From Pseudomonadota bacterium (GTDB taxonomy: Bacteria > Pseudomonadota > Alphaproteobacteria > Caulobacterales > Caulobacteraceae): DNA of 64,000 nt. The notes beneath the pieces were generated by a model. The model saw only the letters and a list, made by a program, of their open reading frames with translations, had not been told where the DNA came from and made no database searches. Of the stretch, positions 1 through 10,574 are shown piece after piece. The stretch spans positions 124,001 through 188,000 of the forward strand of contig JAFECT010000002.1 in assembly GCA_018241995.1 (NCBI GenBank). The letters are read 5' to 3'. Position 1 is the stretch's first letter. Every line of letters starts with the position of its first letter. The translations under genes were made by a program, and so were the position numbers.

Positions 1-1004
<1,004 letters not shown>

Positions 1005-1008
<4 letters not shown>

Positions 1009-1967
1009 GTCCGCGTTCCGAGGAGTTCCTGCCCCTGTCCGATGACGCGGTGCGCGCCCTTAGCGGGCCGAACAGCCGCTACATCGCGCTGTTGGAAGAC
1101 GCCTTCCACGTGCTCCTTGAGACGCCGGGCGGCGGCTTCGCCGTGCGCGGCGATGCGCGGGCGCGCGCCGGAGCCAAGCAGGCCATCCACACCCTGGTCG
1201 CGCGCGCGGAGTCCGGGGCCGAAATCACCGAGGCCGACGTGCGCGCGTCGGCGGCAGCAGCCCGCGCCGGAGACCAGGTTCCGCGCGGCTCGAACCTGCC
1301 GGTCGGCAAGCGCGGCCCGATCGCGCCCAAGACCGCGGCCCAGGCGCGTTATCTCGACCTGCTCGACAGCTGCGAGCTGGTGTTCGGCGTCGGGCCCGCC
1401 GGCACCGGCAAGACCTTCCTGGCCGCCGCCTACGGCGCGACCCTGTTGCTCAAGGGCGCGGTGGACCGGCTGGTGATCACCCGGCCGGCAGTCGAGGCCG
1501 GCGAGCGGCTCGGCTTCCTGCCCGGCGACCTGATGGAGAAGGTCGATCCCTATCTGATGCCGATCTGGGCGGCGCTGGACGACATCCTGGGCCCCGACGC
1601 GGTCCGCCGCCGCCGTGACAGGGGCGAGATCGAGGTCGCGCCCCTGGCCTTCATGCGCGGGCGCACCCTCAGCCACGCCTATGTGATCGTCGACGAGGCC
1701 CAGAACACCACCCGCCTGCAGATGAAGATGGTGCTGACCCGCCTCGGCGAGGGCGCGCGCATGGTGGTGACCGGCGACCCCAGCCAGGTCGACCTGCCCA
1801 ATCCGCGCGACTCCGGCCTGGGTCACGCGGTGCGCATCCTGCGCGGTGTGGAGGGCGTGGGTATCGCGCCGTTCGAGGCGGCGGATGTGGTGCGCCACAA
1901 GCTGGTGGAGCGGATCGTGCGCGCCTACGACGCCGACGCGCCCTCGCCGAAGCTGCGCGACGAATGA
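1005..1967 (+). CDS. ybeZ: PhoH-family P-loop ATPase YbeZ
   Basis: PhoH-like ATPase, a cytoplasmic protein thought to work with the endonuclease YbeY in rRNA maturation. It has 320 residues. The Walker A motif GPAGTGKT is at about residues 130-137 and the Walker B-like [10 protein letters not shown] is about 90 residues later, followed by the [13 protein letters not shown] segment typical of PhoH proteins. The ATG overlaps the miaB stop by 4 bases and its own stop overlaps ybeY by 4 bases, so the genes are probably translationally coupled. The family assignment is firm; the exact substrate is not established. Confidence 0.94.
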
Positions 1968-2458
1968 GCGAACACGCCATCGAGATCGAGGTCGAGGAAG
2001 ACGCTTGGCTTCGCGACCTGCCTGACTGCGAGGCGATCGCCCGAGCCTCAGCGGAGGCGGCCCTGACGGCCGGAGAGGCCCGGGTAGACGCCGAGGTGAG
2101 CATCCTCCTGGCCGAGGACGATGAGGTCGCGGCCCTGAACGCGCAATTCCGCGACAAGCCCCAGCCCACCAATGTGCTGTCGTTCCCGGCCATGGAAATG
2201 GCTCGGCCGCACCTTGGCGACGTGATCCTGGCCCATGGGGTGTGCGCGCGTGAGGCGCACGACCAGGGCAAGCCGCTCAGGGCCCATCTCAGTCATTTGG
2301 TGGCGCACGGGGTGCTGCATCTATTAGGATGGGATCACCAGACCGACGCAGAGGCGGAAGAGATGGAGTCGCTCGAGCGCACGGTCCTTGCAAAGCTTGG
2401 GATTCCCGATCCCTACGCGACCCAAGACGGGACAGATGAGCGCCGACGGCCCGAGTAG
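1964..2458 (+). CDS. ybeY: Endoribonuclease YbeY, rRNA maturation factor
   Basis: Single-strand metallo-endoribonuclease needed for 16S rRNA 3'-end maturation and ribosome quality control. It has 164 residues. The zinc-binding H-x3-H-x5-H motif is visible as His115, His119 and His125 in HGVLHLLGWDH. The upstream NVLSFP segment is also typical of the family. It is coupled to ybeZ by a 4-base overlap, and ybeX starts inside its last codons. All diagnostic residues are present. Confidence 0.95.
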   Translation: MSEHAIEIEVEEDAWLRDLPDCEAIARASAEAALTAGEARVDAEVSILLAEDDEVAALNAQFRDKPQPTNVLSFPAMEMARPHLGDVILAHGVCAREAHDQGKPLRAHLSHLVAHGVLHLLGWDHQTDAEAEEMESLERTVLAKLGIPDPYATQDGTDERRRPE

Positions 2459-3323
2459 CGCCTCCCAGACCAAGAACCCGCTCCGCGCCCTGTTCGCCCG
2501 TCTGGGCGGGCATGGTGAGGCGGAAGAGCGCTCCCATTCCGATTCCGAGGGTTCGGTGGATCTGGTTGACCAGGCCGAGGCCTTCCAGGGGGTCAAGGTC
2601 GAGGACGTTATGACGCCCCGCGCCGATATCGTGGCGCTGGAACTCGGCACGCCGCTCGGCGAGGTGGTCCGCGCCTTCGTCGATACCGAACATTCCCGCA
2701 TGCCCATCTATCGCGAGACCCTGGATGATCCGGTGGGCGTGGCGCACATCAAGGACGTGATGAAGCTGATCGCGCCGCTCGCCGAACGCTCGACACCCGA
2801 TTGGAACGAGCCCGCGCTAACGCGCCTGCGCCGTGACACCCTCTACGTGCCCGCCTCGATGCGCGCCGCCGACCTGTTGCTGAAGATGCAGGCCACGCGC
2901 ATCCACATGGCCCTGGTCATCGACGAATTCGGCGGGACTGATGGGCTGGTGACGCTCGAGGACCTGGTGGAATCGGTGGTCGGCGAGATCGAGGACGAAC
3001 ACGACGAGCATGTCGCGGTCGCGGTGGTGCAGCGCCCCGGCGGCGTGATCGAGGCCGAGGCTCGCGCGCCCCTGGAACAGCTTGAGACGGTCGTGGGCCA
3101 GACCCTGGCCCTGCCCGATTTCGAGGAGGAGATCGATACGGTGGCGGGGCTGGTTTCGGCCCTGGCGGGCCGCGTGCCCCAGCGCGGCGAAGTGATACCG
3201 CATCCGGCAGGGTGGGACTTCGAGGTTCTCGACGCCGATCCTCGCCGCATCAAGCGCGTGCGCCTGCGCAAGGTGGAGCGCGCCCTGGAGGCCGATCAGG
3301 CCCAGCCGGAGATCAGCAAGTGA
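2436..3323 (+). CDS. ybeX: CorC/HlyC-type CBS domain transporter-associated protein (YbeX)
   Basis: Soluble CorC-like protein with a paired CBS (Bateman) module and a C-terminal CorC_HlyC domain, linked in other bacteria to magnesium/cobalt homeostasis and ribosome maturation. It has 295 residues from ATG 2436. Visible signatures are [14 protein letters not shown] at the start of CBS1, and the [20 protein letters not shown] segment at the end of CBS2. The frame is open further upstream, but ATG 2436 fits the family length and overlaps ybeY by 23 bases. The stop overlaps the lnt GTG start. Confidence 0.9.
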   Translation: MSADGPSSASQTKNPLRALFARLGGHGEAEERSHSDSEGSVDLVDQAEAFQGVKVEDVMTPRADIVALELGTPLGEVVRAFVDTEHSRMPIYRETLDDPVGVAHIKDVMKLIAPLAERSTPDWNEPALTRLRRDTLYVPASMRAADLLLKMQATRIHMALVIDEFGGTDGLVTLEDLVESVVGEIEDEHDEHVAVAVVQRPGGVIEAEARAPLEQLETVVGQTLALPDFEEEIDTVAGLVSALAGRVPQRGEVIPHPAGWDFEVLDADPRRIKRVRLRKVERALEADQAQPEISK

Positions 3324-4909
3324 GCCGTTTCCAGGCTGGGCGCGCCGCCCTGGCCCTGGCCGCCGGCGTGATGGCGGCCCTGGCGCATCCGCCGTTCGGC
3401 ATCTGGCCGGGCTTCTTCGGCTATGCCCTTTTGATCGCCGTGGTCGACGCCGATGAGGGCAAGGGGCGGTTGTGGCGCGCCTTCGGGGCCGGATGGCTGG
3501 CCGGGTTCGCCTATTTCCTGATCGGCTGCTGGTGGGTGGTCGAAGCCTTCCTGGTCGATGCCGAGCATCAGGCCTGGATGGCGCCTTTCGCCATCTGCAT
3601 CCTGCCGGCGGGCCTGGGCCTGTTCTGGGGTTTCGGCTGCATGCTCTACCGCAAGCTCGCGCCCAAGGGCGTGGCGCGGGTGTTCGTGTTCGCCGCGATC
3701 TTCTCCCTGTTCGAATGGCTGCGCGGTCATGTGCTGACGGGTTTTCCCTGGAACCTGCCGGGCGAAACCTGGGAGGCGGGCTCAGCCCCCAGCCAGGCCG
3801 CCGCATGGCTCGGCGCCTACGGCATGACCTTCGTCACCGTCCTGGCCATGGCCGCGTTCGGGCCGCTGCTGACCGCCGGCAACCGCAAGTACCGATCCGG
3901 CATCGCCATCGTCGGCGCGGTGATCGTCGCCGCCCTGTGGATCGGCGGCTCCCTGCGCCTGGCCGGCGCCGAGCCGAAGAACACGAACCTAGTCGTGCGC
4001 GTGGTCCAGCCCGACGTGCCCCAGGAGTCCAAGTGGACCGAGGGCCGCTTCGCCGACATCGTGCGCCGTTACGTCAATCTGACCGCCCGCAGCGGCGACC
4101 GCGACCCGGACATCATCATCTGGCCGGAAGGCGCCCTGCCCGCCTCGGCCGAGGACACGCTTGATCCCAACAAGTGGGTCGAGCCGGCCATTGCGCGCTC
4201 GCTGTCCCCGAATCAGACACTGCTGATGGGCACCTACCGCGAGGTCAAGGCCGCCCACGGGCCGTCGCACTACTACAACAGTCTCGTGGCGGTGCGGCGT
4301 GATGGCGCAGGCCGGCTCCGGGTCGCGGCGGCTTACGACAAGTATCGGCTGGTGCCGTTCGGCGAATATATGCCCCTGGACGAGTGGGCGACGGCGCTGG
4401 GCGTGAAGACCTGGGCCCACGTCGGCGACGGCTTCTCCTCGGGTCCGCGCCCCTCCCCGGTCGCCGTGCCGGGCGTGCCGCGGGTGCAGCCGCTGATCTG
4501 CTACGAAAGCCTGTTCCCGGGGCTCGCCCAGGATGGCCCCGGCCGCGCCGGCTGGATCGTAAATGTCTCGAATGATGCGTGGTTTGGCCGATCGACCGGC
4601 CCGCTGAGCCACTTCCTGTCGGGACCCCTGCAGCACCTCAATCAGGCCAGTTACCGGGCCATCGAACAGGGTTTGCCGCTGGTGCGCGCCACCCCCACGG
4701 GCGTCTCGGCGGTGATCGATCCCTGGGGCCGGGTGCTGAAGGGCGCTCGCCTCAATCCGGGCGAAAGCGGCGTCATAGACGAGGTGCTTCCCGCCCCTGC
4801 GCCCGCGACACTCTACAGCCGTATCGGCGACCTGATCTTCTGGTGTCTGGTGGTCCTTGGCATGGGCTTTGCGGTCCCCGGCCTAGTGCTGTCCCGGAAA
4901 AAATCGTGA
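3320..4909 (+). CDS. lnt: Apolipoprotein N-acyltransferase Lnt
   Basis: Inner-membrane enzyme that adds the third acyl chain to the N-terminal cysteine of lipoproteins. It has 529 residues from a GTG start whose bases overlap the ybeX stop. N-terminal hydrophobic segments are followed by a nitrilase-fold domain. The catalytic triad is visible as Glu in IIWPEGALP, Lys in AYDKYRLVPFGEYMP and Cys in LICYESLFPG. A final membrane segment sits near the C terminus. It closes the miaB-lnt cluster. Several lipoproteins in this window would be its substrates. Confidence 0.95.
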   Translation: MSRFQAGRAALALAAGVMAALAHPPFGIWPGFFGYALLIAVVDADEGKGRLWRAFGAGWLAGFAYFLIGCWWVVEAFLVDAEHQAWMAPFAICILPAGLGLFWGFGCMLYRKLAPKGVARVFVFAAIFSLFEWLRGHVLTGFPWNLPGETWEAGSAPSQAAAWLGAYGMTFVTVLAMAAFGPLLTAGNRKYRSGIAIVGAVIVAALWIGGSLRLAGAEPKNTNLVVRVVQPDVPQESKWTEGRFADIVRRYVNLTARSGDRDPDIIIWPEGALPASAEDTLDPNKWVEPAIARSLSPNQTLLMGTYREVKAAHGPSHYYNSLVAVRRDGAGRLRVAAAYDKYRLVPFGEYMPLDEWATALGVKTWAHVGDGFSSGPRPSPVAVPGVPRVQPLICYESLFPGLAQDGPGRAGWIVNVSNDAWFGRSTGPLSHFLSGPLQHLNQASYRAIEQGLPLVRATPTGVSAVIDPWGRVLKGARLNPGESGVIDEVLPAPAPATLYSRIGDLIFWCLVVLGMGFAVPGLVLSRKKS

Positions 4910-4925
4910 CAGATTTTTCTTTTTG
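4899..4925 (+). terminator. Possible intrinsic terminator overlapping the lnt stop
   Basis: AAAAATC (4899-4905) and GATTTTT (4912-4918) form a 7-bp A/T-rich stem with loop GTGACA, followed by CTTTTTG. The loop contains the lnt stop codon. The stem is weak, so termination may be partial. Confidence 0.45.
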
Positions 4926-4974
4926 AACGAAAGGGTCGAAAAGGGCCCTGCAGTCTGCTTTGGAAACCCACAGA

Positions 4975-5388
4975 ATGAACGCACTCGCCGATATTGAACG
5001 CTCTCCCAATCCTGTCGACCTGCACGTCGGGGCGCGGGTCCGCATGCGCCGCAAACTTCTGGGCGTCAGCCAGGAGAAGCTCGCCGACGCCCTGGGCCTG
5101 ACTTTCCAGCAGGTCCAGAAGTATGAGCGCGGCGCAAACCGGATCTCGGCCTCTAAGCTGTTCGAGATCGCCCGCTTCCTGGGCGTGCCGCCGTCCTACT
5201 TCTTCGAAGGCCTGGCCGCCGAGGCGCCGGTCGGCGAGGAAAGCCCGGCCGAGCAATCGCTGCACCAGTTCCTGATGACGCCTGAGGGCGTCGAGCTGGC
5301 GTCGCTCCTGCCCAAGCTGGCGGCCAAATACCGCCGCCGCGTGCTGGAGCTGGTCCGCACCCTGGCCGAGGACGACGACGAGGACTGA
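4975..5388 (+). CDS. Cro/CI-type XRE helix-turn-helix regulator
   Basis: DNA-binding regulator of 137 residues. An N-terminal XRE domain includes VRMRRKLLGVSQEKLADAL and FQQVQKYERGANRIS (helix-turn-helix and recognition region). A SinR-like stretch LFEIARFLGVPPSYFFEGL follows, then an acidic C terminus. A TTG at 4960 is in frame, but ATG 4975 (MNALADIERS) matches the form I recall from Caulobacter relatives. It sits between lnt and metK, as in that group. The target genes cannot be read from the sequence. Confidence 0.88.
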   Translation: MNALADIERSPNPVDLHVGARVRMRRKLLGVSQEKLADALGLTFQQVQKYERGANRISASKLFEIARFLGVPPSYFFEGLAAEAPVGEESPAEQSLHQFLMTPEGVELASLLPKLAAKYRRRVLELVRTLAEDDDED

Positions 5389-5439
5389 TCCTCTCGTCTT
5401 TTCGGTCGCAGGCCGAACTTTCGACCAAGCAGGCTTTGG

Positions 5440-5463
5440 CCCGCCGGAATCCGTTCCGGCGGG
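5440..5463 (+). terminator. GC-rich hairpin after the XRE gene
   Basis: Perfect 10-bp stem CCCGCCGGAA / TTCCGGCGGG with loop TCCG, 52 bases past the XRE stop. There is no T-run after it, so it is either a T-poor terminator or a transcript-end stabiliser. Confidence 0.5.
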
Positions 5464-5468
5464 CTGTC

Positions 5469-5521
5469 TGCATGCCGGTTGATCCGGCGCCGGGCCCGGC
5501 GCGTAACTGCATGAGCGGTTG
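5469..5521. repeat. Direct repeat flanking a 16-bp perfect palindrome in the metK upstream region
   Basis: CTGCATGCCGGTTG (5469-5482) recurs as CTGCATGAGCGGTTG (5507-5521). Between them lies the perfect palindrome GCGCCGGGCCCGGCGC (5487-5502). The arrangement looks regulatory but its role is unknown. Confidence 0.4.
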
Positions 5522-5525
5522 CGGG

Positions 5526-5545
5526 ATATAAGGATGTCTTTATAT
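5526..5545. promoter_or_regulatory. Candidate operator upstream of metK (ArsR/SahR-like palindrome)
   Basis: ATATAAGGATGTCTTTATAT is a 20-bp A/T-rich palindrome with two mismatched pairs, standing out in GC-rich surroundings 62 bases before the metK start. From memory it resembles operators of SAH-responsive ArsR-family (SahR-type) regulators of methionine-cycle genes. That match is unchecked. Confidence 0.4.
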
Positions 5546-5607
5546 GGTCTCGCGCCCGGCCTCTGGCGGCCGGTCAGCTTCATGCCAAGTCGCGGGGACC
5601 TCATCCT

Positions 5608-6774
5608 TTGATCCGGCCGTCCTACATCTTCACCAGCGAGAGCGTCTCCGAAGGCCACCCCGACAAGGTCGCCGACCGGATTTCCGACACTGTCGTCGAC
5701 GCCTTCCTGGCCCAGGAGCCTGAGGCCCGCGTCGCCTGCGAGACCATGGTCACCACCAACCGCATCTGCCTGGCGGGCGAGGTGCGCGGACCCGAAGGCG
5801 TGATCGAGGGCCTGGAAGAGAAGGTCCGCGCCGCGGTCAAGGACATCGGCTACGCCCAGGAAGGGTTCCACTGGGAGAAGGCTGAGTTCGACTGCTGGCT
5901 GCACGCCCAGTCGGCCCATATCGCCCAGGGCGTGGACGCGGCCGAGGGCAAGGACGAGGGCGCCGGCGACCAGGGCATCATGTTCGGCTTCGCGGTCGAC
6001 GAGACGCCGGAACTCATGCCGGCCACCCTGCAGTACTCGCACAACATCCTGCGCCGCCTGGCCGAGGTGCGCCACGCCGGCGAGAAGCGCCTGGAGCCCG
6101 ACGCCAAGAGCCAGGTGACCCTGCTCTACGAAAACGGTCGCCCCTCGCGCGTGCTCAAGCTGGTGGTGTCGCATCAGCACGCCGCGGGCATGAGCTCCGA
6201 CGACGTGAAGGCCGTGATCGAGCCTTACGTTCGCGAGGTTTTCGAAGGCACCAGCCTGCTGACCCCCGAGACCGACTGGATCGTGAACCCGACCGGCGCC
6301 TTCGAGATCGGCGGGCCGGACGGCGACGCGGGCCTGACCGGCCGCAAGATCATCGTCGACACCTACGGCGGCGCGGCGCCCCACGGCGGCGGCGCCTTCT
6401 CGGGCAAGGACCCGACCAAGGTCGACCGCTCGGCCGCCTACGCCTGCCGCTACCTGGCCAAGAACGTGGTGGCGTCGGGCCTGGCCTCGCGCTGCACCAT
6501 CCAGGTTTCCTACGCCATCGGCGTGGCCCGCCCGCTCAGCTTCTACGTCGACACCCACGGCACCGGCCAGGTGGACGAGGCTGCGCTGGAAAAGCTGTTG
6601 CCTGACCTGATCGGCGGCCTGACGCCGCGCGCCATCCGCGAGCATCTGGGCCTCAACCGGCCGATCTATGCCAGGAGCGCCGCCTACGGCCACTTCGGCC
6701 GCACGCCGGACAACGAGGGCGGCTTCGGCTGGGAAAAGACCGACCTGGTCGAAGAGCTGAAGCGGGCGTTCTAG
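5608..6774 (+). CDS. metK: S-adenosylmethionine synthetase MetK
   Basis: Cytosolic enzyme making S-adenosylmethionine from methionine and ATP. It has 388 residues, near the family norm. Visible motifs are [13 protein letters not shown] near the N terminus, [10 protein letters not shown] for substrate binding, and the [16 protein letters not shown] phosphate-binding loop. The start appears to be TTG at 5608 ([13 protein letters not shown]); no in-frame ATG lies just upstream, and CGGGGA gives a ribosome binding site. trmB begins 5 bases past the stop. An A/T-rich palindrome upstream may control it. Confidence 0.96.
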   Translation: MIRPSYIFTSESVSEGHPDKVADRISDTVVDAFLAQEPEARVACETMVTTNRICLAGEVRGPEGVIEGLEEKVRAAVKDIGYAQEGFHWEKAEFDCWLHAQSAHIAQGVDAAEGKDEGAGDQGIMFGFAVDETPELMPATLQYSHNILRRLAEVRHAGEKRLEPDAKSQVTLLYENGRPSRVLKLVVSHQHAAGMSSDDVKAVIEPYVREVFEGTSLLTPETDWIVNPTGAFEIGGPDGDAGLTGRKIIVDTYGGAAPHGGGAFSGKDPTKVDRSAAYACRYLAKNVVASGLASRCTIQVSYAIGVARPLSFYVDTHGTGQVDEAALEKLLPDLIGGLTPRAIREHLGLNRPIYARSAAYGHFGRTPDNEGGFGWEKTDLVEELKRAF

Positions 6775-6779
6775 ACCTC

Positions 6780-7469
6780 GTGACCCAACCACCGACCTGG
6801 GGGCCGCTGCGTTCGTTCGGGCGGATCAAGTCGCGCACGCTGAAGCCTCGGCAGGCCGCGCTGATGGCCGATCTGCTGCCTAAGATCGCCGTGCCCGACC
6901 CCGCGGCGCGGCCCATCGATCCCCAGGCCCTGATGCCCGGCGCGCGCGAAGCGTGGCTCGAGATCGGCTTCGGCGGCGGCGAGCACCTGGCCGAACAGGC
7001 GGCGCGCCATCCGGATGTGCTGCTGATCGGCTGCGAGCCGTTCCTGAACGGGGTCGGCTCGGCCCTGCGCCACGTCGAGGAGCGTGGCCTCAAGAACGTG
7101 CGCCTGCACGCCGGCGACGCGCGCGAGATCATGGCCGCCATGCCCGACGCCTGCCTGGAGCGCGCGTTCATCCTGTTCCCCGACCCCTGGCCCAAGGCGC
7201 GGCACCAGAAGCGCCGCTTCGTGCAGGCCGAGACCCTGGCCGAGATCGTGCGCCTGCTGAAACCCGGCGGGCGCCTGCGCTTCGTCACCGACTGGAAGGA
7301 CTACGCCGCCTGGACCCTGGAGCGGGCCTTGAAGGTCCCCGAGCTGACCTGGCTGGCCAAGGTCGCCGACGACTGGCGCACGGCGCCTGAGGACCATGTG
7401 CGCACGCGCTACCAGGAGAAGCTGCTCGGCGACACCCAGCCGATCTACCTCGAGTTCGAGAGGGGCTGA
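6780..7469 (+). CDS. trmB: tRNA (guanine-N7-)-methyltransferase TrmB
   Basis: SAM-dependent methyltransferase forming m7G46 in tRNAs. It has 229 residues from a GTG start 5 bases after metK, so it is probably cotranscribed with the gene that supplies its cofactor. The SAM-binding motif [11 protein letters not shown], the [10 protein letters not shown] segment and [17 protein letters not shown] are characteristic of TrmB, as is the conserved C-terminal T-R-Y-Q-EKLL stretch. The end of the gene overlaps a good candidate promoter for rimP. Confidence 0.95.
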   Translation: MTQPPTWGPLRSFGRIKSRTLKPRQAALMADLLPKIAVPDPAARPIDPQALMPGAREAWLEIGFGGGEHLAEQAARHPDVLLIGCEPFLNGVGSALRHVEERGLKNVRLHAGDAREIMAAMPDACLERAFILFPDPWPKARHQKRRFVQAETLAEIVRLLKPGGRLRFVTDWKDYAAWTLERALKVPELTWLAKVADDWRTAPEDHVRTRYQEKLLGDTQPIYLEFERG

Positions 7470-7494
7470 CAAGCCCTCCTTGAGGGTCTATATG
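7466..7494 (+). promoter_or_regulatory. Candidate sigma70 promoter for rimP-nusA-infB
   Basis: CTGACA (7466-7471) and TATATG (7489-7494) are separated by exactly 17 bases, overlapping the trmB stop. Transcription would start near 7501 and give a leader of about 78 bases before rimP. Confidence 0.5.
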
Positions 7495-7514
7495 CCCCCT
7501 CACATCGATCGTTT

Positions 7515-7563
7515 GTTCCGGATGGAACTTTCGAGCGGCGGCCGGAAGGCCCGCCGCTTTTTT
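7515..7563 (+). promoter_or_regulatory. Attenuator-like leader before rimP (terminator with alternative pairings)
   Basis: A terminator-like hairpin pairs GCGGCGGCC (7535-7543) with GGCCCGCCGC (7548-7557), with one bulge, then six T (7558-7563). It ends 15 bases before the rimP GTG. TTCCGG (7516-7521) can pair with CCGGAA (7542-7547), which would break the terminator. GTTCC (7515-7519) can instead pair with GGAAC (7524-7528). This mutually exclusive layout is typical of transcription attenuators. Confidence 0.5.
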
Positions 7564-7578
7564 GTTGGTTTTGGGCAA

Positions 7579-8139
7579 GTGCGCGCGAAGACCGCCGAAG
7601 ACAGGACGCTGCTGGAACTGCTCGACCCCGTGGCCGAGGCGGCGGGCTTTTCCATCGTGCGCATCCGGCTGATGTCAGGCGCGCAGCGGCGCCTGCAGAT
7701 CATGGCCGAGCGCCCGTCCGATCACGACATCAACATCGACGAGTGCGTGGCCCTGTCGCGCGCCTTCTCCGAAGTGCTGGAAGCCGCCGATCCCATCTCC
7801 GGCGAATATGTGCTGGAGGTCTCTTCGCCCGGCATCGACCGGCCGCTGACCCGCATCGAGGACTTCGACACCTTCGAAGGTTTCGAGGCCAAGCTTGAAC
7901 TCGACCGCCTGGCCGATGGCCGCAAACGCTTCAAGGGCGTCCTTGCGGGGGTCGAGGACGGCAATGTCGGCATCGATCTGGAAGACGACACGGAATCCAC
8001 CACGCTGGTGCCCTTTGCCTGGATCACCGAGGCCAAGCTGGTGCTCAACGACCAACTGATGAAGCACGGCGCCGAGCAACGCGCCGCGCGCCTCGCCGCC
8101 GAAGCGGCCGAACAACACCAAGAAGAGGACGAAGCCTGA
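7579..8139 (+). CDS. rimP: Ribosome maturation factor RimP
   Basis: 30S assembly factor. It has 186 residues from GTG 7579 ([15 protein letters not shown]), which matches the family N terminus. The frame is open further upstream, but that stretch contains a terminator-like hairpin and is unlikely to be translated. Typical RimP segments are [30 protein letters not shown] and [14 protein letters not shown]. Its stop shares one base with the nusA ATG, so the two are translationally coupled. It is first gene of the rimP-nusA-ylxR-infB cluster. Confidence 0.92.
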   Translation: MRAKTAEDRTLLELLDPVAEAAGFSIVRIRLMSGAQRRLQIMAERPSDHDINIDECVALSRAFSEVLEAADPISGEYVLEVSSPGIDRPLTRIEDFDTFEGFEAKLELDRLADGRKRFKGVLAGVEDGNVGIDLEDDTESTTLVPFAWITEAKLVLNDQLMKHGAEQRAARLAAEAAEQHQEEDEA

Positions 8140-9782
8140 TGGCCCTCACCGGGATTTCCGCCAACCGGCTGGAACTGCTGCAGATCGCCGACGCGGTCGC
8201 ACGCGAGAAGAACATCGAGAAGGAAGTCGTCATCGCGGCGATCGAGGAGGCCATGCAGAAGGCCGCCCGCGCCCGCTACGGCGCCGAGCACGACATCCGC
8301 GCCTCGATCGATCCCAAGACCGGCGAACTGACCCTAACCCGCGTGGTCACGGTGGTGCCCGACGACGCCGAGGTCGAGAATGAATATGCGGTCGAACGCC
8401 TCGCCGACGCGCTGAAGCACGACAAGCAGGCCTTCGTCGACAAGGAATACACCGAGATCCTGCCGCCCTTCGAGATCGGCCGGGTGCAGACCCAGATGGC
8501 GCGCCAGGTCGTGACGCACAAGGTTCGCGAGGCCGAGCGTGAGAAGCAGTACGAAGAGTTCAAGGACCGCGCCGGCGACATCATCAACGGCACCGTCAAG
8601 CGCGTCGAATACGGCAACGTGATCGTCGACCTGGGCCGTGGCGAAGGCGTCATGCGCCGCGACCAGTCGATCCCGCGCGAGATCTTCAACATCGGCGACC
8701 GCATCCGCGCCTACATCTACGACGTCCGTCGCGAGACCAAGGGCCCGCAGATCATGCTGTCGCGGGCGCACCCCGGCTTCATGGCCAAGCTGTTCGCCCA
8801 GGAAGTGCCGGAGGTCTACGACGGCGTGATCGAGATCCGCGCCGTGGCCCGCGACCCGGGCTCGCGCGCCAAGATGGCGGTGCTGTCCAACGATGGCTCG
8901 ATCGATCCCGTCGGCGCCTGCGTCGGCATGCGCGGCTCGCGCGTGCAGGCGGTGGTCGCCGAGCTGCAGGGCGAGAAGATCGACATCATCCAGTGGTCAC
9001 CGGACGAGGCCACCTTCATCGTCAACGCCCTGGCCCCGGCGGAAGTCTCCAAGGTCGTGCTCGACGAGGAAGACGAGCGCGTGGAAGTCGTGGTGCCCGA
9101 CGAGCAGTTGTCGCTGGCCATCGGCCGTCGTGGCCAGAACGTGCGCCTGGCGTCGCAGCTGACCGGCTGGCAGATCGACATCATCACCGAGGCCCAGGAC
9201 TCCGAGCGCCGCCAGCGCGAGTTCTCCGAACGCACCGCCCTGTTCCAGGAAGCGCTCGATGTGGACGAGGTCATCGCCCAGCTGCTGGTCACCGAGGGCT
9301 TCGCCACGGTGGAAGACATCGCCTATGTCGAGGAGCACGAAGTGGCCTCGATCGAAGGCTTCGATGAGGAGACCGCCCAGGAGCTGCAGACCCGCGCCCG
9401 CGAATATCTTGAGCGCGAGGCCGCCGAGCTGGACGCCAAGCGCAAGGCTTCGGGCGTCGAGGACGCGGTGCTGGAAGTCGAGGGCGTCACCCTGCCGATG
9501 GCCGTCGCTCTTGGCGAGGCCGGTGTGAAGACCGTCGAGGATCTGGCCGACCTCGCCACCGACGAGGTGCGCGGCGGCTACGAGACCCGCGACGGGGAGC
9601 GCGTGCGCGTGCCGGGCGTGCTGGAAAGCTTCCAGCTCTCGGTCGAGGACGCCGAAATGCTGATCCTGCGCGCCCGCGTGGCCGCCGGCTGGATCGACGC
9701 CTCCGACCTCGAGCCGCCCGCGGCCGAGGAGGAAGACGCCGAGACGCTGGGCGACTACGCCGAAGCCGCTCAGGACGCCTGA
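8139..9782 (+). CDS. nusA: Transcription termination/antitermination factor NusA
   Basis: RNA-polymerase-binding elongation factor controlling pausing, termination and antitermination. It has 547 residues: N-terminal polymerase-binding domain, S1 domain ([21 protein letters not shown]), KH1 and KH2 regions ([16 protein letters not shown] and [20 protein letters not shown]), then helix-hairpin-helix-like C-terminal repeats and an acidic tail. The ATG overlaps the rimP stop by one base. In well-studied bacteria NusA autoregulates this operon, which fits the attenuator-like leader upstream. Confidence 0.96.
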   Translation: MALTGISANRLELLQIADAVAREKNIEKEVVIAAIEEAMQKAARARYGAEHDIRASIDPKTGELTLTRVVTVVPDDAEVENEYAVERLADALKHDKQAFVDKEYTEILPPFEIGRVQTQMARQVVTHKVREAEREKQYEEFKDRAGDIINGTVKRVEYGNVIVDLGRGEGVMRRDQSIPREIFNIGDRIRAYIYDVRRETKGPQIMLSRAHPGFMAKLFAQEVPEVYDGVIEIRAVARDPGSRAKMAVLSNDGSIDPVGACVGMRGSRVQAVVAELQGEKIDIIQWSPDEATFIVNALAPAEVSKVVLDEEDERVEVVVPDEQLSLAIGRRGQNVRLASQLTGWQIDIITEAQDSERRQREFSERTALFQEALDVDEVIAQLLVTEGFATVEDIAYVEEHEVASIEGFDEETAQELQTRAREYLEREAAELDAKRKASGVEDAVLEVEGVTLPMAVALGEAGVKTVEDLADLATDEVRGGYETRDGERVRVPGVLESFQLSVEDAEMLILRARVAAGWIDASDLEPPAAEEEDAETLGDYAEAAQDA

Positions 9783-9795
9783 TAGGTCGTTCCCC

Positions 9796-10500
9796 GTGAG
9801 CCGCCCGGCCCGGACGTCAGACAAGCAGAGCCCGACCGGCCCTCTCTCTTCGGAGGGGGGGCGGGGCGGAGCTGCGGCTGACGAGCGCGAACGCCGTGAC
9901 ATCGTCTCCGGCGAGGTGGCGGAAGAGGCGCGGCTGATCCGCTTCGTCGCGGGGCCGGAGGGTTCTGTCGTTCCCGACCTGGCGCGCAAGCTGCCGGGCC
10001 GCGGCCTGTGGGTCGCCGCCACCCGTGAGGCGGTCGATACCGCGGCGAAGAAGGGCCTGTTCTCGCGCGCGGCCAAGGCCAAGCTTCAGGCTCCGGACGG
10101 ACTGTCAGACCTTATCGAGCGCCTGCTGGCCAAGCGCTGCCTTGAACAATTAGGGCTTTCCCGACGCGAGGGAGTCCTTGCGACGGGCTTCGAGAAGACC
10201 CAAATGGCTATCCGTTCCGGAAAAGCCGCATGGATCATCGAAGCCTCCGACGGCGCGTCCGACGGGCGGCGAAAACTGCTCCATACGGCGGCCGGACAGG
10301 CCAATTCCATCCCCGTTTGCGGCGCTTTCTCGGCCGAAGAATTGGGTTTGGCCTTGGGCCTGGAAAATGTGATACACGTCGCCCTCCTTGCGGGGCGACG
10401 AGCCGAGCGATGGACCGAAGAGGTCTCAAAGCTCGCCGGGTTTCGCCCGCTCCTACCCTTGAGTTGGCGCGAGGAAGCTCGAAGCGGGCGGGGCGGTTGA
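9796..10500 (+). CDS. ylxR: YlxR (DUF448) nucleic-acid-binding protein with C-terminal L7Ae-like domain
   Basis: The protein has 234 residues from GTG 9796, 13 bases after nusA. The N-terminal half carries the YlxR/DUF448 fold (RFVAGPEGSVVPDLARKLPGRG is diagnostic). The C-terminal half (from about residue 110, LLAKRCLEQLGLSRREG onward) resembles an L7Ae-type RNA-binding domain; in many other bacteria this is a separate gene, ylxQ. YlxR has been linked to transcription and RNase P regulation in some species. About 30 low-complexity residues precede the DUF448 domain, and their start is uncertain. Confidence 0.85.
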   Translation: MSRPARTSDKQSPTGPLSSEGGRGGAAADERERRDIVSGEVAEEARLIRFVAGPEGSVVPDLARKLPGRGLWVAATREAVDTAAKKGLFSRAAKAKLQAPDGLSDLIERLLAKRCLEQLGLSRREGVLATGFEKTQMAIRSGKAAWIIEASDGASDGRRKLLHTAAGQANSIPVCGAFSAEELGLALGLENVIHVALLAGRRAERWTEEVSKLAGFRPLLPLSWREEARSGRGG

Positions 10501-10574
10501 CGCCCTTGCCCGATTTGTTTGTTGGATGACGAGCGTTTAGCGGGTCTCGGCCCGAGGACGAGTAAAGCGAGCGG

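Noticed and set aside
5389..5607. A SAM riboswitch before metK
   Set aside because: I looked for SAM-II and SAM/SAH conserved cores and did not see them; the palindromes look like protein operators.
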